Below are positions 13,101-15,981 of a stretch of 15,981 bases of DNA, one piece after another (the first letter of the stretch is position 1; every line of letters starts with the position of its first letter). The notes below the pieces were generated by a model. It was given only the letters and a program-made list of their open reading frames with translations. It searched no databases and was not told where the DNA came from. This DNA comes from Temnopleurus reevesii. Lineage: Eukaryota; Echinodermata; Echinoidea; Temnopleuroida; Temnopleuridae. A program made the position numbers and the translations under genes. The stretch is taken from NCBI GenBank assembly GCA_036244855.1, contig BQKZ01001023.1:63991-79971 (forward strand), read 5' to 3'.

Positions 13101-15862
13101 TGAATAATCAAAACTTCTGTAAAATCATATCTGATTCAAAATTTTACAATTGTTCTTTATACATGTATGTATGCACTACATCCTGGCATAAGAAGACTAT
13201 CAATACACCTATTTGCTGCATCATCATATTTCTATAATTGAACACACTTATTTAGGTGGTTGGTTTATAAGAAAGCTTTAGAGAAACTTAAGACAAGCTA
13301 TGCATATCATTCATTATCAAAAAAATGTCATAACTCACCACCAACACATGATGCACTGCAAGGTGTGTAGCCCCAGTACCTCCAAATGAAGATATCCATA
13401 TCAGGACCTGGTCCTAGTTCTAGGGTGGGGTCTGGTTGGACCACATTGGGTTCCGTTGGATCTGAATGAACAGGAACAGTGGAACGAGATGGAGCAAAGA
13501 GTGATGCCCCCTGGGGCGGGGAACAGTTTGTTTCTTGGCATTCCTCTACATCATGAGGGCGGGGTGATCCCTGACAGTCCAGTTCACTAATGTCAAACGA
13601 TGCATCAAAGGCTTGGAGATAGACCTTACAGCGCACACTACGGGTCCTGGTTCCGGGTCCACAAGATCTACTGCATGGACTCCACTCACCAGCATGGTAT
13701 CTAAACATGAAAATCATTTGATAATAGTATCAAAATATATCTCAATATTCTTATACTTTTGACATTGTAATCAAAGGGAGTAAATTACATGAATGAACAC
13801 ACATAAAAGGATAGGTGAAAGACTGAAAAAATGCACTTTTCTTAGGTAGGGGAATTAAATTTCTAGCTTGAAAAGAATGGTGAAATCTATTCGATTGAGC
13901 AGATGCTTTGCTTTAAAAAAGCATCCTTCACTTGAATGAATTTCACTGCTCTGTGCTACATCAAGTTAAACAAATGAGCCTCTACTCACTATTCCATGGA
14001 TTAGTGCTAAAATGATACAAGATTCACATGACCTGTTTCTTGCCAATTGCATCCAAGATCACGATTTTCAATACATTTGGGAGTAGAGTGATCAATTTCA
14101 TTCTATTCTGGTTAAATTACAATCCAAGTAAACTATCACTCATGTTGTTATAACACTTTTCTTGTGTTGCACTTTATCAATGCAAAGTCAGTGTTATATC
14201 ATAAACCTAGCTTATCATCAGTGTATGGATGGCTCCTAAAATAACTCCAACAAGAAGTAATGTAGCAGCCTGTTATATAGAATGTTGCATCAAATCCATG
14301 ACTGAAGGGAGAATGACATCTTACCTGGGAACCTCAGCATTACTTATCTGCTCAAGAGGAGATGTGGTGGCCAGAGCAGGTTTATACACTGTGATGGGAG
14401 AGAAACAGGGAGAAAAAGGAGGTGAAAGTGAGAAAAGGATAGAGGGTATAAAACAAGGATATACAGGGGGCAGAGAAAGGGAGGGAAAGGCAAAGAACGA
14501 AATGGAGAGAAAGATAAAGAATAGAGAAAAAGGGAGAAGAGAAGGAAAGAGGGGGAGAGAAAGGGGGTCGGGGGATAGAGAAAGAGGGAGAAACAGAGAG
14601 TAAAGGAGAGAAAGAGAGAGAGAAAGGGAGAGAACGAGAGAGAAATATGTGCTAGGTTAAGCTTGATATTGATTTGATTTATGACTGATAAGAAAACTTT
14701 CATCTGGCATTATGGTGCAAATGATTTATAAGATGCTTGGCACCCGAGTGTCATCGATGCATGTGATGTACAGGTCTTAATTACCGTTTGGTGTATCAGT
14801 GTCACAAGTTCAATAATAAGGTGTCAAGACAGGATTATCATTGTACGCACTTCTTACTATCTGAATAAAGGTGTAAGGACTTGAATAATAAGGTGTGATC
14901 AAAGGATTTAAATGGTGTAACTAAGGTTCTTAACCTTTGCTCAATTGGTGTCAGGAGTTGAATGATATGGTGTTAAGATATACAAGGTGTCAAGAAATAA
15001 TTGATATAAGGTGTATAGTTTTTACCCTCTGCTGTATTAGTGTCAGTATTTCAATGATATGGCATCAAGATAAGATCAATAAGGTGTATCATTCTTGTAT
15101 TAGGTGTTATCAAGTTTAGTGCTGAATGATAGGATTTAAAGATGTAATCAATAAGGTGTATAATTCTTACCCTCTGGTGTATTGAGAACAGTAATTCAAT
15201 GATATTGTGTCAAGATATGATTAATAGGGTGTATAGTTCTTATCTTTGGTGTAATGATGTTAAAAATTGAATGAGAACTAAGGTGTGAAGATATAATCAA
15301 TAAGGTGTACTATTCTTACCCTCTGGTGTATTAGAATCCGGATCTGGTAGACAGGGTACTCCGGGTAAACAGACTTGTCTAACTGACGGCATCGTCTCTG
15401 CATCACACCCCATAGCAAGCTCATTACGATGGTTCCAACACTCAATATCTCTTGTACTCATACCTTGCCCACAATGATATGGTGTTCAGTTACGATTGCT
15501 GAGATCTATAGTTCTTACCTACTAATGTATTGAAGAGTGATTAACAGGGTGAATATAATGTATAGGTGTCAGGAGATCAATGATATGGTGTCAATATATG
15601 ATCAATAAGGTGTATAATTCTTATCTTTGATGTAATGATGGCAAGAATTGAATGACAAGGTGTAAAGATATTATCAATAAGGTGTATAATTCTTACCCTC
15701 TGGTGTATTAGAATCCGGATCTGGTAGACAGGGTACTCCGGGTAAACAAACTTGTCTAACTGACGGCATCGTCTCTGCATCACAACCCATAGCAAGCTCA
15801 TTACGATGGTTCCGACACTCAATCTCTCTTGTACTCATACCTTGCCCACAGGTGACGGAGCA
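982..15862 (-). CDS. ADAMTSL1/3: ADAMTSL1/3-like TSP1/Ig extracellular-matrix protein gene, internal 13 exons
   Basis: Joined minus-strand exons: 15862-15697, 14388-14325, 13700-13339, 12934-12805, 12292-12079, 10028-9843, 9023-8844, 6907-6754, 6037-5892, 5156-4988, 3975-3924, 3248-3035, 1135-982 (2,191 nt, 730 codons plus one base). Every intron is GT-AG and all phases agree with no internal stop. The product carries nine TSP1 repeats and one Ig domain between repeats 7 and 8. From memory of the human proteins, the W-x-Y-x-G-[YF]-T-P-C-[ST]-A-[ST]-C-V-G-G motif, the IKCPV...IQWE Ig core and the TSP1 order match ADAMTSL3/ADAMTSL1. Those proteins are secreted, lack the metalloprotease domain and bind extracellular matrix. 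No protease, spacer, PLAC domain, signal peptide or UTR is in the window, so an ADAMTS protease with unusual ancillary repeats is not formally excluded, nor can I tell ADAMTSL1 from ADAMTSL3; a single pre-duplication orthologue is likely. Confidence 0.87.
1136..1510. other. Intron 12-13, left part, no recognisable feature
   Basis: AT-rich unique-looking sequence between exon 13 and the MITE. Confidence 0.5.
1511..1907. mobile_element. MITE-like DNA transposon with 46-bp terminal inverted repeats
   Basis: Left end 1511-1556 and the reverse complement of right end 1862-1907 match at 43 of 46 positions. TTAA sits at 1513-1516 and at 1902-1905, so the element proper may be 1517-1901 with a TTAA target duplication, as in piggyBac or Kolobok families. 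A TA-flanked Tc1/mariner reading is also possible. No transposase: a short plus-strand frame at 1549-1761 has no recognisable domain. Its base use differs from the intron: about 30 CpGs in under 400 bp, against few around it. Confidence 0.85.
2004..2611 (+). repeat. Composite minisatellite with 44-bp and ~110-bp sub-units
   Basis: Short unit: cactacacccttggtttata, cttacaccactccatcccatgaaa; cactaca anchors at 2186, 2230, 2274 and 2318 are exactly 44 bp apart. A longer unit adds ctcgtgacaagccacttggg, tctgcattcatcat, tctctctgggacaggtttag, cttccagtgaacac. It recurs at about 2118, 2353 and 2530, with a decayed copy from 2004. Short frames across it are translated repeats. Confidence 0.92.
2612..3034. 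other. Intron 12-13, no recognisable feature
   Basis: AT-rich, with a short A-run at 2819-2828. No exon signature. Confidence 0.5.
3035..3248 (-). CDS. ADAMTSL1/3: Exon 12: TSP1 repeat 8 and lead-in of repeat 9
   Basis: 214 nt: one base plus 71 codons, phase 2 in, phase 0 out. Acceptor CATAACAG|A, donor TCTCAG|GTTAGC. WHMAAWSECSATCDGGWQ, then six cysteines ending KECNPHPC, then SNHWVADQWSQ leading into exon 13. CSATCD has Asp where the O-fucose consensus wants Gly. Length and phases equal those of exon 5, so the TSP1-plus-lead-in exon format is reused. Confidence 0.92.
3251..3531 (-). mobile_element. tRNA-derived SINE abutting the exon 12 acceptor
   Basis: Read on the minus strand it starts GGTGTAGTCGTTTTGAC (degenerate A box), has B box GGTTCGAATCTC (3476-3487), then a body with GAGAAATTCATCCACATTGTG and CACCTGGCAGGAATATTCC, and ends in an ATTATTATCATCAT tail at 3251-3270. 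The layout is a tRNA-derived SINE in the same orientation as the gene. The tail runs into AACAG|A, the acceptor of exon 12. Confidence 0.75.
3532..3923. other. Intron 11-12, no recognisable feature
   Basis: AT-rich sequence upstream (in gene sense) of the SINE. Nothing supported. Confidence 0.5.
3924..3975 (-). CDS. ADAMTSL1/3: Exon 11: 17-residue linker between Ig and TSP1 repeat 8
   Basis: 52 nt: two bases, 16 codons, two bases. Acceptor TTATTTTAG|TT, donor GTAAG|GTAAGAT. Split codons give Phe at the front and Arg at the end, so it joins VTSG-F-DEKSSDQPSSNSTISV-R-WHMAAWSEC. No cysteines; NST is a potential N-glycosylation site. Supported by exact phase fit (1 in, 2 out) and good splice sites rather than a domain. 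Confidence 0.75.
4147..4414. repeat. 134-bp tandem duplication
   Basis: 4147-4280 and 4281-4414 differ at one position by eye (4207 c, 4341 a). A third unit starts gaca at 4415 and then diverges. No coding or SINE signature in the unit. Confidence 0.95.
4415..4987. other. Intron 10-11, no recognisable feature
   Basis: AT-rich, apart from a tgtctagatcat echo of the 134-bp unit at about 4444. No exon with an Ig or TSP1 signature was seen. Confidence 0.5.
4988..5156 (-). CDS. ADAMTSL1/3: Exon 10: second half of the Ig domain
   Basis: 169 nt, phase 0 in, phase 1 out. Acceptor TGTCCAG|ATC, donor GGAT|GTGAGT. It begins IQWERG, putting the core Ig Trp 12 residues after the first cysteine. GGVLRIKHVEERDSGVYAC has the canonical D-x-G-x-Y-x-C and the second cysteine, then IAGDQRKTITLHV as the last strand. 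IQWE and V-Y-[RA]-C-I-A-G match the vertebrate ADAMTSL3 Ig1. The frame also reads on past the donor, but the phase fit to exon 11 requires splicing. Confidence 0.92.
5157..5489. other. Intron 9-10, remainder
   Basis: Two short GATA-like runs (5169-5190 and 5400-5419); otherwise no feature. Confidence 0.5.
5490..5830 (+). repeat. Polypyrimidine (CT-rich) tract in intron 9-10
   Basis: tctctctc, ccctct and tcttt runs on the plus strand, so the gene transcript is GA-rich here. Long frames on both strands give poly-Ser/Leu or Arg/Glu/Gly proteins and are artefacts. Confidence 0.9.
5892..6037 (-). CDS. ADAMTSL1/3: Exon 9: first half of the Ig domain
   Basis: 146 nt: two bases plus 48 codons; phase 1 in, phase 0 out. 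Acceptor TCTTCCAG|AC, donor AACCAG|GTAAAT. It encodes the A-B strands of an Ig fold. VRLVIGQEAHVYESTTVTIKC places the first disulfide cysteine at about residue 39, followed by PVVNFKKNQ. NHS is a potential N-glycosylation site. V[RI]L.IG..A...(S/T)..IKCPV aligns with the first Ig domain of ADAMTSL3. Confidence 0.92.
6140..6215 (-). mobile_element. SINE 3'-end fragment
   Basis: On the minus strand: GCGCTTTGAATCG, then GGCGCTTTATAAATTCACA and an ATT-rich tail. It resembles the GGCGCTATAAA end of the SINE at 12413-12641. No tRNA-like head remains. Confidence 0.45.
6216..6753. other. Intron 8-9, no recognisable feature
   Basis: AT-rich unique-looking DNA. The short frames here lack any domain signature. 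Confidence 0.5.
6754..6907 (-). CDS. ADAMTSL1/3: Exon 8: TSP1 repeat 7
   Basis: 154 nt, phase 0 in, phase 1 out. Acceptor CTATACAG|TGC, donor AATG|GTAAGAAT. CSATCGVGIQLRSVLC, with six cysteines ending TCELPKC-N. CSATCGVGIQ is also found in vertebrate ADAMTSL3 as I recall it. NGT is a potential N-glycosylation site. The split Asp codon joins it to the Ig domain in exon 9. Confidence 0.92.
7065..7500 (+). repeat. ~65-bp minisatellite, about seven units
   Basis: The unit contains gaagaaacacaccagtcatt, caatgatatgggttcata and tctattgctggttccaaa. The gaagaaa anchor is at 7081, 7147, 7212, 7277, 7342 and 7400 (spacing 66, 65, 65, 65, 58), with a degenerate last unit near 7467. It has no unique spacers, so it is not CRISPR-like. 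Inverted relatives lie at 10505-10589 and 11335-11520. Confidence 0.9.
7501..7984. other. Intron 7-8, mostly unremarkable
   Basis: Includes one loose repeat echo (accaatatcaaagaaac near 7578) and a short ATCC/ATTT simple run at 7790-7820. No exon was seen. 8061-8365 is likewise featureless apart from faint echoes of exon 7. Confidence 0.5.
7985..8060 (-). pseudogene. Decayed copy of the 3' end and donor of exon 7
   Basis: Aligns with 8838-8902 at roughly 75% by eye. Both share ataccactga-agt-cttg, then tcca, aacag, cagt, atct and catg-ctga in order, and attaatcta upstream in the intron. On the gene strand the donor region reads TCAGTGGTATATG against TCAGTGGTATGTA in exon 7. Gaps break the coding frame, so this is a relic. 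Confidence 0.55.
8366..8722 (+). mobile_element. Probable 3' end of a 5'-truncated LINE-like retroelement
   Basis: T-rich plus-strand sequence resembling a 3' UTR: ttgtaacattgtatgtttttgaaatggaaaataaataaataaatcaaatc. The AAAT/AAATC short-repeat tail is typical of CR1/L2-like elements. No reverse-transcriptase frame is present, so the family is a guess. Confidence 0.4.
8727..8775 (-). pseudogene. Possible second fragment of exon 7 (3' half)
   Basis: cagtgtatcttgttacat matches exon 7's cagtctatctcattacat. Similarity outside this core is weak. It directly follows the AAAT-rich tail of the retroelement at 8366-8722. Confidence 0.3.
8844..9023 (-). CDS. ADAMTSL1/3: Exon 7: TSP1 repeat 6
   Basis: 180 nt, 60 codons, phase 0 at both ends. 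Acceptor ATTACAG|TGT, donor TCAGTG|GTATGT. It starts CSQSCGRGFESVALTC, with six cysteines ending SCNEIDC, then PVQWTTQALSV leading into exon 8. CSQSCG is an O-fucose motif. Its residues EEMEIDPELCPIPPPPE are close in layout to exon 6 (DVEVDITSCPLPVPHTVEE), which suggests the two exons arose by duplication. Fragments like this exon lie on both sides. Confidence 0.92.
9202..9345 (-). pseudogene. Two decayed fragments of the 5' half of exon 7
   Basis: 9202-9262 resembles 8971-9030 (acceptor end of exon 7). The stretch actcaaagcctctaccacagggtctgagaac aligns to exon 7 at roughly 78% by eye with one gap. 9288-9345 starts with ctgatgacag exactly as exon 7 does at 8970, and follows it more loosely. 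On the gene strand both have stops in the exon 7 frame. I read them as old partial duplicates of the exon, too degraded to be used. Confidence 0.5.
9346..9842. other. Intron 6-7, no recognisable feature
   Basis: AT-rich sequence without exon signature or tandem structure. Confidence 0.5.
9843..10028 (-). CDS. ADAMTSL1/3: Exon 6: TSP1 repeat 5
   Basis: 186 nt, 62 codons, phase 0 at both ends. Acceptor CTCCACAG|TGC, donor TCACCG|GTAATT. It starts CSATCGYGAGNKTRTISC and has six cysteines ending EECDNHQC, then PPYWIARSSSP as the lead-in of the next repeat, where the usual W-S is replaced by S-S-P. NKT is a potential N-glycosylation site and CSATCG an O-fucose site. Being symmetric, it can be skipped or duplicated without a frameshift. 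Confidence 0.92.
10110..10500. repeat. (GAT)n/(GGT)n microsatellite, with an internal N at 10319
   Basis: Runs of gatgatgat with ggtggt interruptions. A longer unit (tggggatggtgctgaggatgatgatgg) appears near 10212 and 10364. All six frames through it give poly-His, poly-Ile/Thr or poly-Ser; these are not proteins. Confidence 0.92.
10505..10589 (-). repeat. Single inverted unit of the ~65-bp minisatellite
   Basis: Contains cagtgggatatgaatcc; 10555-10574 is an exact 20-nt complement of 7094-7113 (also 7224-7243) in intron 7-8. Confidence 0.7.
10590..10950. other. Intron 5-6, no recognisable feature
   Basis: Unique-looking AT-rich DNA between the inverted minisatellite unit and the exon 5 copy. 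No exon or RNA gene was seen. Confidence 0.45.
10987..11149 (-). pseudogene. Partial duplicate of exon 5 (TSP1 pseudo-exon)
   Basis: Matches 12079-12241 over 163 bp with three substitutions: two silent and one Glu-to-Asp just before WSE. The donor is intact (GAG|GTAAGAG, arguably stronger than that of exon 5) and about 35 bp of the following intron is shared. The first 51 nt of the exon, including CSSSC and the acceptor, are missing: the copy ends at an N (11150) followed by a GAT array. It cannot be spliced after exon 5 without a frameshift. It may be a real partial duplication or a misplaced contig end. Confidence 0.82.
11151..11300. repeat. (GAT)n-derived microsatellite
   Basis: gatgatgat grading into ataatgat and gataatg units, beginning directly after the N at 11150. 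The acidic frame seen on the plus strand is a low-complexity artefact. Confidence 0.88.
11335..11520 (-). repeat. Minisatellite, inverted relative to the array at 7065-7500
   Basis: About two and a half units containing gtgggatatgaaccc and tctggtgtgtttcttcaatattggt. They are the reverse complement of the ~65-bp unit in intron 7-8; for example 11377-11397 is an exact 21-nt complement of 7394-7414. Confidence 0.7.
11560..12042. other. Intron 5-6, no recognisable feature
   Basis: AT-rich, unique-looking. Nothing with coding or repeat signature was found; the last ~35 bp before exon 5's donor (from 12044) are shared with the partial duplicate. Confidence 0.5.
12079..12292 (-). CDS. ADAMTSL1/3: Exon 5: TSP1 repeat 4 and lead-in of repeat 5
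   Basis: 214 nt: one base plus 71 codons; phase 2 in, phase 0 out. Acceptor CCTTACAG|G, donor TCAGAG|GTGAGAG. It starts WKVFLYGDCSSSCGPG and has six cysteines ending PCEAMC, then PARWVLGEWSE leading into the CSATCG of exon 6. This Trp-Ser lead-in is the standard WxxGxWSxCS of TSP1 repeats. CSSSCG is an O-fucose site. A partial copy, 98% identical, lies at 10987-11149. Confidence 0.92.
12413..12641 (+). mobile_element. tRNA-derived SINE in intron 4-5
   Basis: Pol III promoter boxes are visible: A box tggtttagtgg (12423-12433) and B box ggttcaaattcc (12455-12466), 21 bases apart, as in a tRNA-like head. The body (caagaaatttattcacaatgtgctac...tttaaatggg) resembles that of the SINE at 3251-3531, and the 3' end is ggcgctataaaagct. 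It opposes the gene. It is diverged, has no full cloverleaf, and is not a functional tRNA. Confidence 0.75.
12805..12934 (-). CDS. ADAMTSL1/3: Exon 4: remainder of TSP1 repeat 3
   Basis: 130 nt: two bases, 42 codons, two bases. Acceptor ATTACAG|GT, donor CCAGA|GTAAGT. Joined to exon 3 it reads SASCVGGVQESVVRC..., and the remaining cysteines are in VVRC, DAHC and RSCNERSC, giving six in all. It ends CPP-E, followed by W in exon 5. Splitting this TSP1 right after CVGG is unlike repeats 5-7 and 9, which split just before the CSxxC motif. Confidence 0.9.
12935..13338. other. Intron 3-4, no recognisable feature
   Basis: 404 bp of AT-rich sequence. I see no repeat unit, RNA gene or hidden exon. 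Confidence 0.5.
13339..13700 (-). CDS. ADAMTSL1/3: Exon 3: TSP1 repeat 2, Pro-rich linker, start of TSP1 repeat 3
   Basis: 362 nt: one base, 120 codons, one base. Acceptor GTTTAG|A, donor G|GTGAGTTA. Residues 1-59 form a complete TSP1 (GEWSPCSRSCGPG..., six cysteines ending EECQETNC). Residues 60-104 are a Pro/Ser/Asp-rich linker. Residues 106-120 begin the next TSP1: WRYWGYTPCSASCVG. W-R-Y-W matches the WxxW C-mannosylation motif. The TPC[ST]A[ST]CVGG arrangement after an acidic linker is the best single match to vertebrate ADAMTSL1/3. CSRSCG fits the O-fucose motif, whereas CSASCV has Val in place of Gly. Confidence 0.92.
13701..14324. other. Intron 2-3, no recognisable feature
   Basis: AT-rich unique-looking sequence. 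No exon with TSP1 or Ig signature, no SINE and no tandem repeat was seen on either strand. Confidence 0.5.
14325..14388 (-). CDS. ADAMTSL1/3: Exon 2: short linker exon (20 whole codons)
   Basis: 64 nt, phase 1 in and phase 2 out. The acceptor is CATCACAG, the donor CCCAG|GTAAGATG. With split codons it joins ...NTPE-V to YKPALATTSP... and ends NAEVP-R before YHAGEWSP in exon 3. No cysteines; a flexible spacer between TSP1 repeats 1 and 2. Supported by exact phase fit on both sides and consensus splice sites. Its skipping would shift the frame. Confidence 0.78.
14389..14645 (-). repeat. Long pyrimidine tract on the gene strand, ending at the exon 2 acceptor
   Basis: The plus strand is almost all G and A (gagaaa, aggga units); the minus strand is therefore a ~250-nt C/T tract running straight into CCCATCACAG|TG at exon 2. 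It acts in place as an extreme polypyrimidine tract. Homopurine tracts of this kind can also form triplex DNA. The long frames on either strand here have low-complexity translations and are not genes. Confidence 0.85.
14646..14779. other. Intron 1-2, unremarkable AT-rich stretch
   Basis: Between the purine tract and the minisatellite. I see no exon, RNA gene or clear repeat. Confidence 0.5.
14780..15700. repeat. ~73-bp minisatellite carrying splice-donor-like units
   Basis: Diverged tandem units hold caataaggtgtat, ttcttaccctctggtgtatt and caatgatatggtgtcaag. The caataagg-type anchor starts at 15077, 15149, 15222, 15298, 15603 and 15675 (spacing 72, 73, 76, then 72). Older units reach left to about 14780. 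Units interdigitate with exon 1 and its copy: a larger ~377-bp step (15316 to 15693) carries the exon duplication. On the gene strand each ttcttaccc reads as GGGTAAGAA, a donor-like sequence. Confidence 0.8.
15320..15473 (-). pseudogene. Truncated duplicate of exon 1 (TSP1 pseudo-exon)
   Basis: Matches 15697-15850 over 154 bp with four substitutions and no indel. Two changes are silent; two replace residues (Glu to Asp, Arg to Trp). The frame is open and the donor (GTAAGAA) is intact. The copy stops 12 nt before the acceptor: the codons for CSVT and the AG are missing, and the sequence switches at 15474 into the local repeat (atgatatggtgtt). It has lost the first TSP1 cysteine and any obvious acceptor. 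Because exon 1 is 166 nt, splicing both copies in tandem would shift the frame. It may be a dead recent duplicate or an assembly artefact of a tandem repeat. Confidence 0.82.
15697..15862 (-). CDS. ADAMTSL1/3: Exon 1 of the window: TSP1 repeat 1
   Basis: 55 codons plus one base; starts in phase 0 and ends in phase 1. The acceptor is TCATAG before TGC, the donor GAGG|GTAAGAA. It opens with CSVTCGQG and has all six TSP1 cysteines (CSVTC, IEC, MGC, QVC, VPC); the usual upstream W-S should be on the previous, unseen exon. CSVTCG fits the CxxS/TCG O-fucosylation motif. The exon ends in an acidic/Pro linker (PDPDSNTPE). The last ~13 exonic bases and the donor form one unit of the neighbouring minisatellite. 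A near-identical truncated copy lies at 15320-15473. Confidence 0.9.
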
Positions 15863-15879
15863 CTATGACATGGAGGAAG

Positions 15880-15981
15880 AACACAAAAATAAGCAATAAT
15901 AATGATGATAATGATAATGATGATGATAATGATATTGATAATGATAATGATAATGATAATGATAATGATAATGATAATGAT
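15880..15981. repeat. (AATGAT)n / GAT microsatellite
   Basis: Almost pure aatgat/gatgat units from about 15893 to the window edge, where it continues. It lies in the intron upstream of exon 1, about 20 bp from the acceptor at its nearest. Confidence 0.9.

Noticed and set aside
14229..14703. Overlapping Lys/Glu/Arg-rich and Phe/Leu/Ser-rich frames
   Set aside because: Same cause: the purine tract. The plus-strand frame is also antisense to exon 2.

Overview
The window is animal nuclear DNA: AT-rich, with short exons in long introns, tRNA-derived SINEs, a TTAA-flanked MITE-like element, minisatellites and (GAT)n microsatellites. I see no bacterial, phage or viral genes. The repeat style (SINEs whose 3' ends read GGCGCTATAAA or a similar sequence followed by ATT-rich tails, plus GAT/ATG arrays) and the protein type suggest an invertebrate deuterostome. 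A sea urchin or other echinoderm is my best guess, but I cannot prove it.

One gene explains all the coding signal. It lies on the minus strand and runs through the whole window, entering at the right edge and leaving at the left. I traced 13 exons (15862 down to 982) whose splice phases agree at all 12 junctions. They encode about 730 internal residues of a secreted, cysteine-rich extracellular-matrix protein: seven thrombospondin type-1 (TSP1) repeats, one Ig domain split over two exons, a 17-residue linker, then two more TSP1 repeats. Domain order and several local motifs match the middle of vertebrate ADAMTSL1/ADAMTSL3. N-terminus, C-terminus and promoter lie outside the window.

Layout from right to left (5' to 3' of the gene): microsatellite 15880-15981; exon 1 with a truncated copy and a ~73-bp minisatellite that contains its splice donor (14780-15700); a ~250-nt pyrimidine tract leading into tiny exon 2; exon 3 (TSP1, Pro-rich linker, start of the next TSP1) and exon 4; a SINE; exon 5 and a partial duplicate of it ending at an N; GAT arrays; exons 6 and 7 (TSP1), with decayed fragments of exon 7 on both sides; a ~65-bp minisatellite; exon 8 (TSP1); exons 9 and 10 (Ig); a 134-bp tandem duplication; exon 11 (linker); a SINE touching the acceptor of exon 12 (TSP1); a composite 44-bp minisatellite; a 397-bp inverted-repeat transposon; exon 13 (TSP1); then featureless intron.

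The most unusual aspect is not a new enzyme system but how the exons relate to local repeats. At least three TSP1 exons have partial copies beside them, one exon's splice donor is itself a minisatellite unit, one acceptor sits at a SINE tail, and complementary minisatellites bracket the two frame-neutral TSP1 exons. Some of this could be assembly artefact (two single Ns lie in GAT arrays), and each finding says how to separate the possibilities.
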